From: Lawsonia intracellularis PHE/MN1-00
Lineage (GTDB): Bacteria > Desulfobacterota > Desulfovibrionia > Desulfovibrionales > Desulfovibrionaceae
Length of the DNA: 50,119 bases
Direction of reading: 5' to 3'
Assembly: GCF_000055945.1 (NCBI RefSeq)
Contig: NC_008011.1
Location: 1,407,501-1,457,619 of the forward strand
Positions 10,518 through 18,888 of the stretch are shown here, piece after piece. Below the pieces are notes generated by a model. The model did not search any database and had not been told where the DNA came from. It saw only the letters and a program-made list of their open reading frames with translations. The translations under genes were made by a program, and so were the position numbers. The number at the start of each line of letters is the position of its first letter. Position 1 is the stretch's first letter.

Positions 10518-11024
10518 ATGAGTGGTGTTGCTCCTGTTGGCGTTTTTCCGTTACCTAATCCTGATAATTATAAAGATAACCCTGTGGCAATGTATGCATT
10601 TGTTTTGCTACTTTATGCTGATAGTTACCGTCAGGCTTCTATGAATAAAATGGACGAACTAGAAGTACTTCAAGGTGAACAGAAAGAAGCTAATGATATG
10701 ATAGGATCATTTAATCAAAAACTTAGTGAAGTAGAGAAAGCTGGTGGTGGCGGTGTCACACGTCCAATGACAGCAGCAGAAAAAGCATGGTGTGATAAAA
10801 ATGGTATTAACGTCCCTGGGTATCCAAATCTTAATGCAGAGAACTGGACTGCTGTAATTAAAGATACCCAGAAGGTTGTTGATACAAAAAGTACAGATAT
10901 TCAATCTACTATGAATATTATTAAAGAGGCTACAGGTCAATATAGCTCATTCATGCAAGGTACAAGCACTAATGTAACTGCTTCTAATCAAATGTTAAAC
11001 TCTATAGCAAAAAATATAGCTTAG
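10518..11024 (+). CDS. EspA/SseB-like T3SS filament or tip protein, divergent copy 3
   Basis: A 168-residue, mostly helical protein without a signal peptide. It shares with copies 1 and 2 the NPxxM...A helix, the LNAENW motif, TQ..VD and the GQYSSFMQG helix, but is otherwise well diverged, so it is an old member of the family. Its AMYAFVLLLYADSYRQASMN stretch recalls the N-terminal helix of EspA. AGGGGGA precedes the ATG. It lies just upstream of the chaperone-translocator operon, the place held by sseB in SPI-2, so it may be the ancestral family member. Alternative: a secreted effector family unrelated to EspA. Confidence 0.6.
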   Translation: MSGVAPVGVFPLPNPDNYKDNPVAMYAFVLLLYADSYRQASMNKMDELEVLQGEQKEANDMIGSFNQKLSEVEKAGGGGVTRPMTAAEKAWCDKNGINVPGYPNLNAENWTAVIKDTQKVVDTKSTDIQSTMNIIKEATGQYSSFMQGTSTNVTASNQMLNSIAKNIA

Positions 11025-11360
11025 ACTTTATTAGTCTATATAACAGTCTATTTTATTTATTCTTTATTTATTTTGTCTCATCAGATATTTTTGTTAATTT
11101 CAACATACTCAAATAGAGTAATAGAACATATCTATTAATTTGTGAGAGAGGAAAGGCTAAAAGTATCTGATGAATTTTATTTTCTATTGTTGTTTTAATG
11201 GTGATTACTATTATTTAACATAGAAAAATATGCTTTGTATTTTATTTGTTATAATAGTTTAGTTGTTTTTAAACTAGCTTTAATTGTCAGAGAGGTTTTT
11301 ATAAAAATGTAATGGTAGGGGGTAGAGGTTATTTTTTAGCGTCAACAAAGTTTTTATTTA

Positions 11361-11375
11361 GCCAACCTTGTTGGC
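11361..11375. promoter_or_regulatory. Candidate enhancer (upstream activator site)
   Basis: GCCAAC and GTTGGC form a perfect dyad with a 3-base spacer, in very AT-rich DNA. Its centre lies about 100 bases before the start site predicted from the sigma-54-like promoter, which is the usual place for an enhancer-binding protein site. Inference only. Confidence 0.45.
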
Positions 11376-11439
11376 AATTACATATGTCAATAGTACGTCT
11401 TAATAATCAAAAAAAGTATAACTAGCTGATAACTAATGT

Positions 11440-11456
11440 TTGGCATAGTCTCTGCA
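11440..11456 (+). promoter_or_regulatory. Candidate sigma-54 (-24/-12) promoter of the translocon operon
   Basis: TTGGCATAGTCTCTGCA has GG (11442-11443) and GC (11454-11455) exactly 10 bases apart, with TGGCA and TGCA around them, close to the TGGCAC-N5-TTGCA consensus. The expected transcript start is near 11467, giving a leader of about 170 bases before the chaperone gene. Confidence 0.5.
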
Positions 11457-11478
11457 GTAAAAAAGACATTACGACGGA

Positions 11479-11544
11479 GGCGTTGTGCCGGTTAGTTCAT
11501 GCTAATATACATAGACTTAGATGATACAAGCCGGCTAGAACGCC
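11479..11544 (+). promoter_or_regulatory. GC-rich stem-loop in the translocon operon leader
   Basis: GGCGTT (11479-11484) pairs with AACGCC (11539-11544) and GCCGG (11487-11491) with CCGGC (11531-11535), with a small internal loop between and a 39-base apical part that can fold further (ttag...ctaa). No T-run follows, so it is not a simple terminator. It could be a leader regulatory element or a small RNA. Confidence 0.5.
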
Positions 11545-11637
11545 ATAATAGTTCCAAAGGTTTAAATGATTGTTGTGAAGAGTATATGTTTAATATAAGC
11601 CATTGTAATTATAACATTTCCATAAAGGAGAATGGTT

Positions 11638-12171
11638 ATGAAACAAGAGCGTCAAGAAACACAGGCTGCTACATCTGAGGCTCCAGTTATGGGAACTGAT
11701 AATGATATGGAACGTGTAGAAGCTATTATGGATGCCTTGTCAACAGGTTCATCGATTGGTGACATCATTGGGATAACCCAAGAACAGATGGATGTGTTAT
11801 ATACCATTGCATATGGAGCATATCAGGCAAAAAACTATCAAGATGCAGAAACGCTCTTCCAAGCCTTGTGCTTATATCAACATATGGATGAAAGATACTG
11901 GATGGGACTTGCAGGAAGCCGTCAAGGACTTGAAAACTATAAGGGAGCAATAGAAGCCTATGAAATGGCAGGCCTTGCAGGGTCGCTAGGAGATCCCACA
12001 CCATTTCTCTATGCGGGCATATGTTATATGAAATTCGGTGATAAAGAGTCCGCAAGAGTTGCTTTTTTAAGCACTGAAGCACTCTGCCAGGAGGGTAATC
12101 GTAAGCATGATTTAGTGAAAGAGAGAGCAAAAGCTATGTTGGAAATTCTCTCTGGAGGAGTAAAGCAATGA
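11638..12171 (+). CDS. sicA/sycD-like: T3SS translocator chaperone, SycD/LcrH/SscA family
   Basis: A 177-residue cytoplasmic protein with three tetratricopeptide-like repeats between about residues 45 and 150 (LYTIAYGAYQAKNYQDAETL, YWMGLAGSRQGLENYKGAIE, FLYAGICYMKFGDKESARVA). Family members bind both translocators before export and can also act in gene regulation. The start at 11638 is preferred over 11632 because AAGGAG stands 7 bases before it and only 1 base before the other ATG. The stop overlaps the start of the translocator gene (ATGA), showing translational coupling with its presumed client. Confidence 0.9.
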   Translation: MKQERQETQAATSEAPVMGTDNDMERVEAIMDALSTGSSIGDIIGITQEQMDVLYTIAYGAYQAKNYQDAETLFQALCLYQHMDERYWMGLAGSRQGLENYKGAIEAYEMAGLAGSLGDPTPFLYAGICYMKFGDKESARVAFLSTEALCQEGNRKHDLVKERAKAMLEILSGGVKQ

Positions 12172-13358
12172 CAAATTTTGGAGATATAAGCGGAAGCTCC
12201 GCAAGAATGAGTAGCTTGATGACTGGTACATCCGGTGAAGAAGGACTTGAAGAACTTGAAGGTGGTGTTCCTAAAGAGCAAGGTGGTCCAGGTAAAGGAG
12301 ATGCTTCAGAGGCTGCTAAAGGTCAAGCAGCAGCAGATAGTATTAATTCAGCTGGTGGTACTGAAAAGCCTGGAGAAGTTGGTGATAAGGAAGATGTAGG
12401 GGAAGGTGGCGAAATACCTGAAGGTGGTGAAATACCTGAGGGTGGTGAAGAAGTTCCAGAGGAACCCCCATATGTCCCTCCTCCATTGGTTGAACCAGCT
12501 AAAATCAGTACAGTAACAGATCTCAGTACGTTAATGGGATCACTACAGCTGACAGAGCAAAAAAAGAATGCTGAAAAAACAGTAAATGAAATTAAAGCAC
12601 AGAATAAAGAGCAACAAGTAAAGTTCCAAGAGCAAATTAAAAAGATTGAGGATAATATTGCTGAATCTAAGAAAAGTGGTATACTTAAGTTTTTCCAAAA
12701 GTTGTTTGCAGTTATTGGTGCTGTACTAGGAGCTATTGGAGGTGCGCTAGCTATTGCTGCAGGTGCTGCTTCAGGTAACCCATTATTGGTTGCTGCAGGT
12801 ATTATGGCTATTGTAGCTTCAATTGATGCAGCAATGTCGTCGCTATCGGATGGTAAAGTGTCCATCTCAGCAGGGATTAGTAAGGCTCTTGAGGCTATGG
12901 GAGTACCAGCAGAAACAGCACAATGGATTGCATTTGGTATACAGTTAGCAATGATTGCAGTGACTATAGCTATTGGTTTTGCCTCTGGTGGTGGTGGAGC
13001 AATGGCTGGAGTGTCAAAAATAGCAGATATGTTTTCAAAGTCTCAAGATGTAGCTAAGTTGGCACAGATGATTGAAAAAGCTTCTAAAATAGTACAAATC
13101 GCTGGTTCAGTTAATCAGTCTGCTATAGGCGGTACAGGTATTGGTACAGCTGTAGTGCAAAGCAATATAAAAGCTAATGAATCTGAACAAAAAGAAATTG
13201 AAGCTGCTATTGCAAAAGTTAAAGCTAAGATAGAGACGTTACAAGACTTCTTTAAAAACCAAATGGAACAATTCAATGCTATAATGAAAATAATAACAGA
13301 TATTATTCAAGATAGCGTCAATACAAAAATAGCTGTTCAACGTGGTGCACGTGAGTAA
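12168..13358 (+). CDS. sctE-translocator (sseC/yopB-like): T3SS major translocator, SseC/YopB/EspD family
   Basis: A 396-residue pore-forming translocator that inserts into the host membrane. The N-terminal 110 residues are Gly/Glu/Pro-rich and contain three imperfect six-residue repeats (EGGEIP type, about 79-96). A coiled coil lies at about 128-168. Two hydrophobic blocks follow: one at about 175-222, rich in Gly and Ala, and one at about 253-273. A second coiled coil lies at about 335-365. This layout is typical of the IpaB/YopB/SseC family. The start codon overlaps the chaperone stop, with GGAGGAG just upstream. Low sequence conservation in the family makes the exact subfamily uncertain. 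Confidence 0.85.
   Translation: MTNFGDISGSSARMSSLMTGTSGEEGLEELEGGVPKEQGGPGKGDASEAAKGQAAADSINSAGGTEKPGEVGDKEDVGEGGEIPEGGEIPEGGEEVPEEPPYVPPPLVEPAKISTVTDLSTLMGSLQLTEQKKNAEKTVNEIKAQNKEQQVKFQEQIKKIEDNIAESKKSGILKFFQKLFAVIGAVLGAIGGALAIAAGAASGNPLLVAAGIMAIVASIDAAMSSLSDGKVSISAGISKALEAMGVPAETAQWIAFGIQLAMIAVTIAIGFASGGGGAMAGVSKIADMFSKSQDVAKLAQMIEKASKIVQIAGSVNQSAIGGTGIGTAVVQSNIKANESEQKEIEAAIAKVKAKIETLQDFFKNQMEQFNAIMKIITDIIQDSVNTKIAVQRGARE
12402..12455 (+). repeat. Three imperfect 18-base tandem repeats inside the translocator gene
   Basis: Units gaaggtggcgaaatacct, gaaggtggtgaaatacct and a more diverged gagggtggtgaagaagtt encode EGGEIP, EGGEIP and EGGEEV. Units are multiples of three, so copy number could change without a frameshift. 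Confidence 0.8.
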
Positions 13359-13423
13359 TACCTTTAGTAAATACAGTGACTATACTATAATATATAAATT
13401 AATAAATTTTGGAGAAGACTATC

Positions 13424-14203
13424 ATGATTTCATTAAATAATTCATCAATTCAAATACCACAACAAAATATAGAAGAAAGTACCTCACAAGAAGTAACTTC
13501 CTCCTCTGGTGGACAACCTGCTAAAGTTGATGGTGTATCAATCCAAGCCCCTAAGGCTCCTGTTACTTCTGCAGCTAGTAACTTAGAAGGAGTACAGCAA
13601 AGAGAAGCTCAAGAAAATGTTACAAAAATGGGCTTACCTGAGCTATCAGCTCCTAAAGGTGGTGGTTATGTTCAGTCAACAGCAGCTATGTTTGCAGAAG
13701 TTACAGTTGATGCTATGAATCAGCAACGTAAAGCTGCGCAAGACGTACAAAATAGTGCTCTTGAAGGAATGGTTAATAAGATGCTGGAAGCAGCTAAAGA
13801 TATAAAAGAACAATCTAAATTAATGATGGGGTTAGGTATAGCAAGTTCTGTTATGACCACTGCAATGGGATTTGGGGGTACTATAGGTGGTGTAAAAAGT
13901 ATGACAGCTAACCCTGGAGTAGGAACAACACCTCAAGCACAAGTTACTTCAAACAAGCTTACTTTAGGTAAGGAGATTGCTGAAGGTATAAGAGGTGGTA
14001 TGGATACTGGTAAAGAGAGTCAAGTGAAATCTATAGATGCTGATATAAGAACAACTCAAGCAGAAGAAAAGAAACTAGAAGCACAAATGGAACTAGTAAA
14101 GCAATTTGCTGAAAATTCAAAGAACCTTGCTCAGCAAGCTCTGCAGATTATGTCAGAAGTTACTAGGGATGCTAATGCAACAACACAGCGTATTCTGGCG
14201 TAA
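13424..14203 (+). CDS. T3SS minor translocator, SseD/YopD/EspB-like
   Basis: A 259-residue protein following the major translocator after 65 bases. It has a Ser/Gln-rich N-terminus, one hydrophobic segment (about 140-158, LGIASSVMTTAMGFGGTIGG) and a C-terminal amphipathic helical region rich in Gln/Glu/Lys. That matches the one-membrane-segment minor translocators which complete the pore together with the SseC/YopB protein. The start at 13424 follows GGAGAAG at a good distance; a TTG at 13409 is less likely. A strong terminator about 100 bases downstream closes the operon. The assignment depends on order and layout more than on recognisable residues. Confidence 0.75.
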   Translation: MISLNNSSIQIPQQNIEESTSQEVTSSSGGQPAKVDGVSIQAPKAPVTSAASNLEGVQQREAQENVTKMGLPELSAPKGGGYVQSTAAMFAEVTVDAMNQQRKAAQDVQNSALEGMVNKMLEAAKDIKEQSKLMMGLGIASSVMTTAMGFGGTIGGVKSMTANPGVGTTPQAQVTSNKLTLGKEIAEGIRGGMDTGKESQVKSIDADIRTTQAEEKKLEAQMELVKQFAENSKNLAQQALQIMSEVTRDANATTQRILA

Positions 14204-14300
14204 TAATTTATAGAACAACTAATATGAAGTTATTGAGAAATAAATATAGATTGTAATATATAGGAAATAGCGTGTAATTCTATATAGACAAAGCTATAAT

Positions 14301-14336
14301 AGAGCATGTATCTAAGAAGGATACATGCTCTTTTTT
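14301..14336 (+). terminator. Rho-independent terminator of the translocon operon
   Basis: The 12-base-pair perfect stem agagcatgtatc (14301-14312) with gatacatgctct (14320-14331), a 7-base loop and a run of six T. Among the clearest terminators in the window. Confidence 0.92.
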
Positions 14337-15443
14337 ATGTGTGATATATGTAGTGACATATGGAAAAGATAAAAAGATCTATTTAAAGAGTACCTCATTA
14401 AGAATATTGCTATTTAATAAATAATAATAATAATAATAATAAAGAAAGTTCAAAAGTGATATATATATATATTAAATAATTTATGATTTTATTTATCTTA
14501 TTATATAATATAGTATTTTATTAATAGTATTGATAATATTAATATTAGTCATAGATTATCATTATAGGAAATTTTATATATTAGATAGTTTTTTACTAAA
14601 AGGATGTATATAGTTTATTTTTAACTCTACTTAATTAGATACATAATTTTTAATTATCTAGCTATATAAATTATTTTTTAAATATACTATTAATAATATA
14701 TTAATTATATCTTAATTTATATATTTAGTATAGTTATGTAGAACTATATTTTATATGTTTATAATATAACAAAATAAAAATAAGTTTATCTATGTATATT
14801 AATATATTTATTTTTATCATATAGTATTATTTTGTAGTATTTATTTTTTTATATATAATTTAAATTATACTAACTATAGTTACATTAATATATATATATA
14901 TTATAATAGATTATATAAACATTAGTTTAAAAATTAAAATTAGTTTATTACTAAATTTATATTTCATATATATATATATAATAGTAAAAATATATTTTTT
15001 AGTATAACGTATGTTTATTACTAGTTATGTATTCTATATTAATTTATAAAAATTAAACCATATTATTCATAATATATCTAAATAATTACATAATATAGTA
15101 TATACATTCTATAACTCACTATGTATATAATAATATATTATTATTTTTAATAGATATTAAATATCTATTAATATATTTATTCACATAAAATAATTTATTA
15201 TTTTTATATTTGTATTCATATTATATAATCAAATTTTGACATTTACTATATCTTATTTGCCATAGATATAAAGAGTTATAATAATTTTTATTGATAAAAA
15301 ATATATATTATACTTAAAAATCATATGTTGTAGTTACAGTAGAGCTATTATGTTGTAATGTATAATCTGTGATCCATAATGTTGAATATATGATTTGGCT
15401 GTAATTTGAAATATTTTGTCCTAATTACTAGGTGGATAGGCCA
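14337..15443. other. 1.1 kb extremely AT-rich non-coding desert
   Basis: No ORF of note on either strand, almost no G or C for long stretches, and several simple repeats: (TAA)n around 14415-14443 and AT runs near 14460-14475, 14889-14902 and 14967-14980. The sctC operon promoter must lie near its right end. A weak GG element near 15394 lacks a matching GC and is not called. Confidence 0.6.
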
Positions 15444-17243
15444 ATGTGGATACAGTTTGATTATTATATGAAAAATGCTCTTAGAGTTATTTTGAAAGTA
15501 CTCTTTTATATACTTCTATGGAGCATTCTTTTTATACACTTAGTTAGTGTAAGCAAGGCTGAAACACTTTTTTCTTATTTATATACACATTATTCAGAAC
15601 AAGAAAGTTTAGGTAGTCTTTTGACAGACTTTGCATTCACTCAGGGATATAGTGCTATTATTTCACCTGCTGTTCGTGGTAATGTCAGTGGTTTTTTTAA
15701 GGATGAGAATCCATACCAGTTTCTTGAAGGTATGAGGAGTGCCTTTGGTGTCATGTGGTATATGTTAGGAAAAACCATGTACTTTTATACACAGGCAGAA
15801 CTGCAAAGAGTGTTTATAAGTCCACAAGTTATGACTGTTGAACGCTTATATCATATATTATTAAACTCTTCTGTTATTTCACCACAGTTACCTATTCAAC
15901 TAAATGGAGATATGATTATCCTTTCCGGTCCTCCACATTACATTGAACAAGTATTACAGGCTGTATCTATTTTTGAGGTTTCTCAATTATCTAATATTAC
16001 CATGCGTGTTTTCCCACTTAAATATGCATCTGCAGATGATATTGTTATTCAAAGTATGGATAAAACTGTTACAGTTCCTGGTATTGCTAGTATTTTACGT
16101 GCAATGCTTAATGGTCAACAAGAGACAGCAACAACAATAGTTGAACAGCCTGCAACTGTGAATAAGTTAAACGGAGAAGGACTTGCTTCAAAGGGTAAGG
16201 AAAAAACAGAAAAAGGTAATGAGGTAAAACAACAAGCAGCTGGCGTTAATATTATGGCTGATCCTCGTATGAATGCTGTTGTTATTAACGATGCGGCATA
16301 TAGAATGCCTTACTATGAGGAAGTTATTCATGATTTGGATAAACCATTAGAGCTTGTTGAAATTCATGCTGCCATCGTAGACATTGATTCCGAATTTAAG
16401 AGAGACCTTGGTTTTACACTACAACAAGGAAGTTCTAAGAAGAGTATGACAATGGGTGGTGACTTTTCTACTACTCAACAATCACTACCACTTGAGATTA
16501 CTAAAGGAACTGTCGAAGGCGGAGGTCTAACATATTCTACCATTTATTCAAAAGGGGTAGAGTTCTTTTTAGCACGGGTACAAGCTCTTGAAACAGAAGG
16601 TGAAGCAAGAGTTTTAGGGAAACCTTCAGTACTTACTGTAGATAATATTCAAGCAACATTGGAAAACACAAGTACATACTATATTCAAGTTCAAGGTTAT
16701 CAGACTGTTGATTTATTCAAAGTTGAATCTGGTACGGTTCTACGTGTGACACCCCATATTATATATAATAATGATGGTACAAAATCTATTAAACTTGTTG
16801 TAGCTATCGAAGATAATCAAAATGATAATTCAACAGATCCTACTGTAGGTTCTAATGTTGTACTACCACCTATTAAACAGACAAGAATTAATACTCAAGG
16901 TGTTGTTAATACTGGCCAAAGTTTACTTATAGGTGGATATTACTATGAACAACAAGGTGTTAATGATAAGGGTATACCTATTCTCAAGGACATCCCTATT
17001 ATAGGATATTTATTTAAAACAAATACAAAAACATCAAAAAAGATGGAACGGCTAATACTTATTACCCCAAGAATTATAATGCCTAATACAGTTACGCCTA
17101 TACCTGCACATGTTGATGATCCTTCATTTCATCGTAGTGCAGTACAGGACACATATGATGATATAAAACCCAAAAGTTCTACAGGAGGAGGGTGCTCTAG
17201 AAAAAGAAGGGCTCCAGTTATTGAAGAGCAGAGGCTAGGCTAA
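15444..17243 (+). CDS. sctC: T3SS outer-membrane secretin SctC
   Basis: A 599-residue secretin forming the outer-membrane ring. A signal sequence is present (hydrophobic stretch at about 15-36, likely cut after SKA near 39). N-terminal ring domains run from about 40 to 300. The secretin core lies at about 365-548, with VRVTPHI-type and LLIGGYYYEQ strands, GIPILKDIPIIGYLF and the closing LILITPRII. A Lys/Glu-rich insert at about 230-265 separates ring domains, as in other SctC proteins. The short C-terminus (GGGCSRKRR) may serve a pilotin, but none is seen. The start at 15444 is chosen over GTG 15432, which has no ribosome site. The stop overlaps the start of sctD. Confidence 0.95.
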   Translation: MWIQFDYYMKNALRVILKVLFYILLWSILFIHLVSVSKAETLFSYLYTHYSEQESLGSLLTDFAFTQGYSAIISPAVRGNVSGFFKDENPYQFLEGMRSAFGVMWYMLGKTMYFYTQAELQRVFISPQVMTVERLYHILLNSSVISPQLPIQLNGDMIILSGPPHYIEQVLQAVSIFEVSQLSNITMRVFPLKYASADDIVIQSMDKTVTVPGIASILRAMLNGQQETATTIVEQPATVNKLNGEGLASKGKEKTEKGNEVKQQAAGVNIMADPRMNAVVINDAAYRMPYYEEVIHDLDKPLELVEIHAAIVDIDSEFKRDLGFTLQQGSSKKSMTMGGDFSTTQQSLPLEITKGTVEGGGLTYSTIYSKGVEFFLARVQALETEGEARVLGKPSVLTVDNIQATLENTSTYYIQVQGYQTVDLFKVESGTVLRVTPHIIYNNDGTKSIKLVVAIEDNQNDNSTDPTVGSNVVLPPIKQTRINTQGVVNTGQSLLIGGYYYEQQGVNDKGIPILKDIPIIGYLFKTNTKTSKKMERLILITPRIIMPNTVTPIPAHVDDPSFHRSAVQDTYDDIKPKSSTGGGCSRKRRAPVIEEQRLG

Positions 17244-18664
17244 TGAGCAAAGTAGATGGTATTGGTATATATGTGTTTTCTGGGCCACATGTTGGTGCAG
17301 AAATTATTTTACCAGAGGGAAGCTATACTATTGGGACAAGTGACTCTTGTGATATAATTTTGACAGATATTTCTTTAGCTCCCAGACACGCTCAGCTTGA
17401 TGTTCATATTGGAGAAAGTGAAAATACAACACATTTGACTGTTATCCCTTTAGAAGGGGGTGTTTGGTCTAATAATCAAGCTGTGCCAGAGTCAGGTTTT
17501 CAACCTAAACCTGGAGACTTTTGGTACTTAGGGAATACATCCTTTGGGTGGAACTTCCCAGGTAAAAATTGGCAAAATAAAGCAGCACAACAATATGCTG
17601 AAACACTTAGCCAAGCAGAAAATGATAATAATAACCTTGGATTAGAAGGTGGAACAACACAAACTCAGGAACAGAAAGATGATTTAGTTAAGAAAGTATT
17701 TGGAGATACACATCCTCAAGATGTTATTAGTAAAATTGATAAGTTTTCTATGGGAAAACTCATTGGTGTATGTCTCCTTATCCTTTTTTTAGGAGCTATT
17801 GCAATTTCTTATCAAAGGGATTCTGTGGATGAAAAAACACAAGTTGCATTTTTACAGAAAGTGCTAGAAGATAATGGATTTAGTGGTGTATCAGTTATCC
17901 CAGGTGCTCAACAAATTATTATTCGTGGAGTTGTACAAAGTGATGTTCAACGACAATTAATTTATACATTGGCACAAAGTGTGCATTCTCCTGTATATAT
18001 TGATGTTGGTGTTCGTGATGACTTAGTTAACGCTGTAAAAGCTGCTTTTGCTTCTAGAGGTATTCATATTTCTGTCAAAGAATTTTCAGATCCAGGTATA
18101 ATTAGTATCTCTGGATATATGAAAGATGGTTTTGTTGAAGAGTGGTCAATTTCTGCTATGAGGGATGACATTCCTATACCATTCAAGCTGGAAAAGCATA
18201 TTGTTTATGCTAAAGAGGTTGCTGAAGTTTTAGACAAAATATTTGCAGAAAATAAAATTGGTTCTTTAAAAGTGACGTATCTTGCAGGAGAAATAGAAAT
18301 AGTAGGGAGTTTTGATGAGGAACGTACTAAAAAGCTCGATAAGGCATTAGCAGAAATAAAAAAAGAGCTTGATGTGCCAATCATGTTTAAAATTCAACAA
18401 ATCAAGCCTGCTCCTATTACGTCTGCACAAAAGGGTCAACCAGTTAAAGATGAAAGTGATGAGGAGTCATCAGTGTTAGGAGGATCTGTTATAAAGGGGG
18501 TAACATTATTACCAATACCATTTATTACATTAAGTACAGGAGAGCGAATTTTTAAGGGTGGGGTATTACCTAGTGGTTATACCCTTGATTCAGTTTCTTT
18601 AGACAAGTTGATCTTTTCTAAAGATAATCAATATAAAGAATATCCATTGAGAGGTGCAAATTGA
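17243..18664 (+). CDS. sctD: T3SS inner-membrane ring protein SctD
   Basis: A 473-residue protein of the outer ring of the inner-membrane platform. It has an N-terminal cytoplasmic FHA-like domain (about 8-100, including TIGTSDSCDIIL and APRHAQL), a linker, one membrane segment (about 171-190) and a long periplasmic part with BON-like ring-building modules (about 200-395). The C-terminal 75 residues extend past the usual YscD length (about 420 residues). It starts in a TAATG overlap with sctC and overlaps the next small gene, so the operon is translationally coupled. Confidence 0.9.
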   Translation: MSKVDGIGIYVFSGPHVGAEIILPEGSYTIGTSDSCDIILTDISLAPRHAQLDVHIGESENTTHLTVIPLEGGVWSNNQAVPESGFQPKPGDFWYLGNTSFGWNFPGKNWQNKAAQQYAETLSQAENDNNNLGLEGGTTQTQEQKDDLVKKVFGDTHPQDVISKIDKFSMGKLIGVCLLILFLGAIAISYQRDSVDEKTQVAFLQKVLEDNGFSGVSVIPGAQQIIIRGVVQSDVQRQLIYTLAQSVHSPVYIDVGVRDDLVNAVKAAFASRGIHISVKEFSDPGIISISGYMKDGFVEEWSISAMRDDIPIPFKLEKHIVYAKEVAEVLDKIFAENKIGSLKVTYLAGEIEIVGSFDEERTKKLDKALAEIKKELDVPIMFKIQQIKPAPITSAQKGQPVKDESDEESSVLGGSVIKGVTLLPIPFITLSTGERIFKGGVLPSGYTLDSVSLDKLIFSKDNQYKEYPLRGAN

Positions 18665-18867
18665 GTGAGCCATTTATATCCTTATTTGATGTAGTAGACG
18701 GAGATCCTGATCATACAAAACTTCGTACTATTAAAAATGATTTTGCTGAAATGAAGAGTACTGTAAAAGCTGCTATGGATTCAGGTTTACCTCCAGATGA
18801 AATGAAAGTTGCTAATTTACTTTATTTAGGGATTCAGAGGGGAATGGAGATTCTTGAAACATTCTAA
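18661..18867 (+). CDS. Small T3SS protein, possibly SctE (YscE/SsaE-like needle co-chaperone)
   Basis: A 68-residue, acidic, helical protein with a TTG start overlapping the sctD stop; GAGGTG lies 6 bases upstream and supports it. Position after sctD and length fit YscE/SsaE proteins, which hold the needle subunit in the cytoplasm or, in SPI-2, act with the filament protein SseB. Needle subunits (SctF) are usually slightly longer and end in a different helix, so SctE is preferred, but SctF cannot be excluded. I do not recognise a decisive motif. Confidence 0.5.
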   Translation: MSEPFISLFDVVDGDPDHTKLRTIKNDFAEMKSTVKAAMDSGLPPDEMKVANLLYLGIQRGMEILETF

Positions 18868-18888
18868 TTAGTTATTTTGGAGGGCTAT

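Larger units (their letters stand above)
11025..11637. other. Regulatory region upstream of the translocon operon
   Basis: A 613-base gap with no ORF. Unlike the other gaps it carries three ordered signals, listed separately: a perfect dyad (11361-11375), a sigma-54-like promoter (11440-11456) and a GC-rich stem-loop (11479-11544). The region before 11280 is AT-rich and shows nothing I can name. Confidence 0.6.

Noticed and set aside
12323..12865. 180-codon minus-strand ORF
   Set aside because: Antisense to the translocator gene; its composition is the complement of the Gly/Glu/Pro/Ala-rich coding sequence.
15394..15412. Sigma-54-like element before sctC (tttggctgtaatttgaaa)
   Set aside because: There is a GG, but the base pair 10 bases on is AA and not GC, so the -12 element is missing.
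7036..15443. Insertion sequence or phage remnant explaining the long gaps in the T3SS island
   Set aside because: No transposase, integrase or terminal inverted repeats with target duplications could be recognised.
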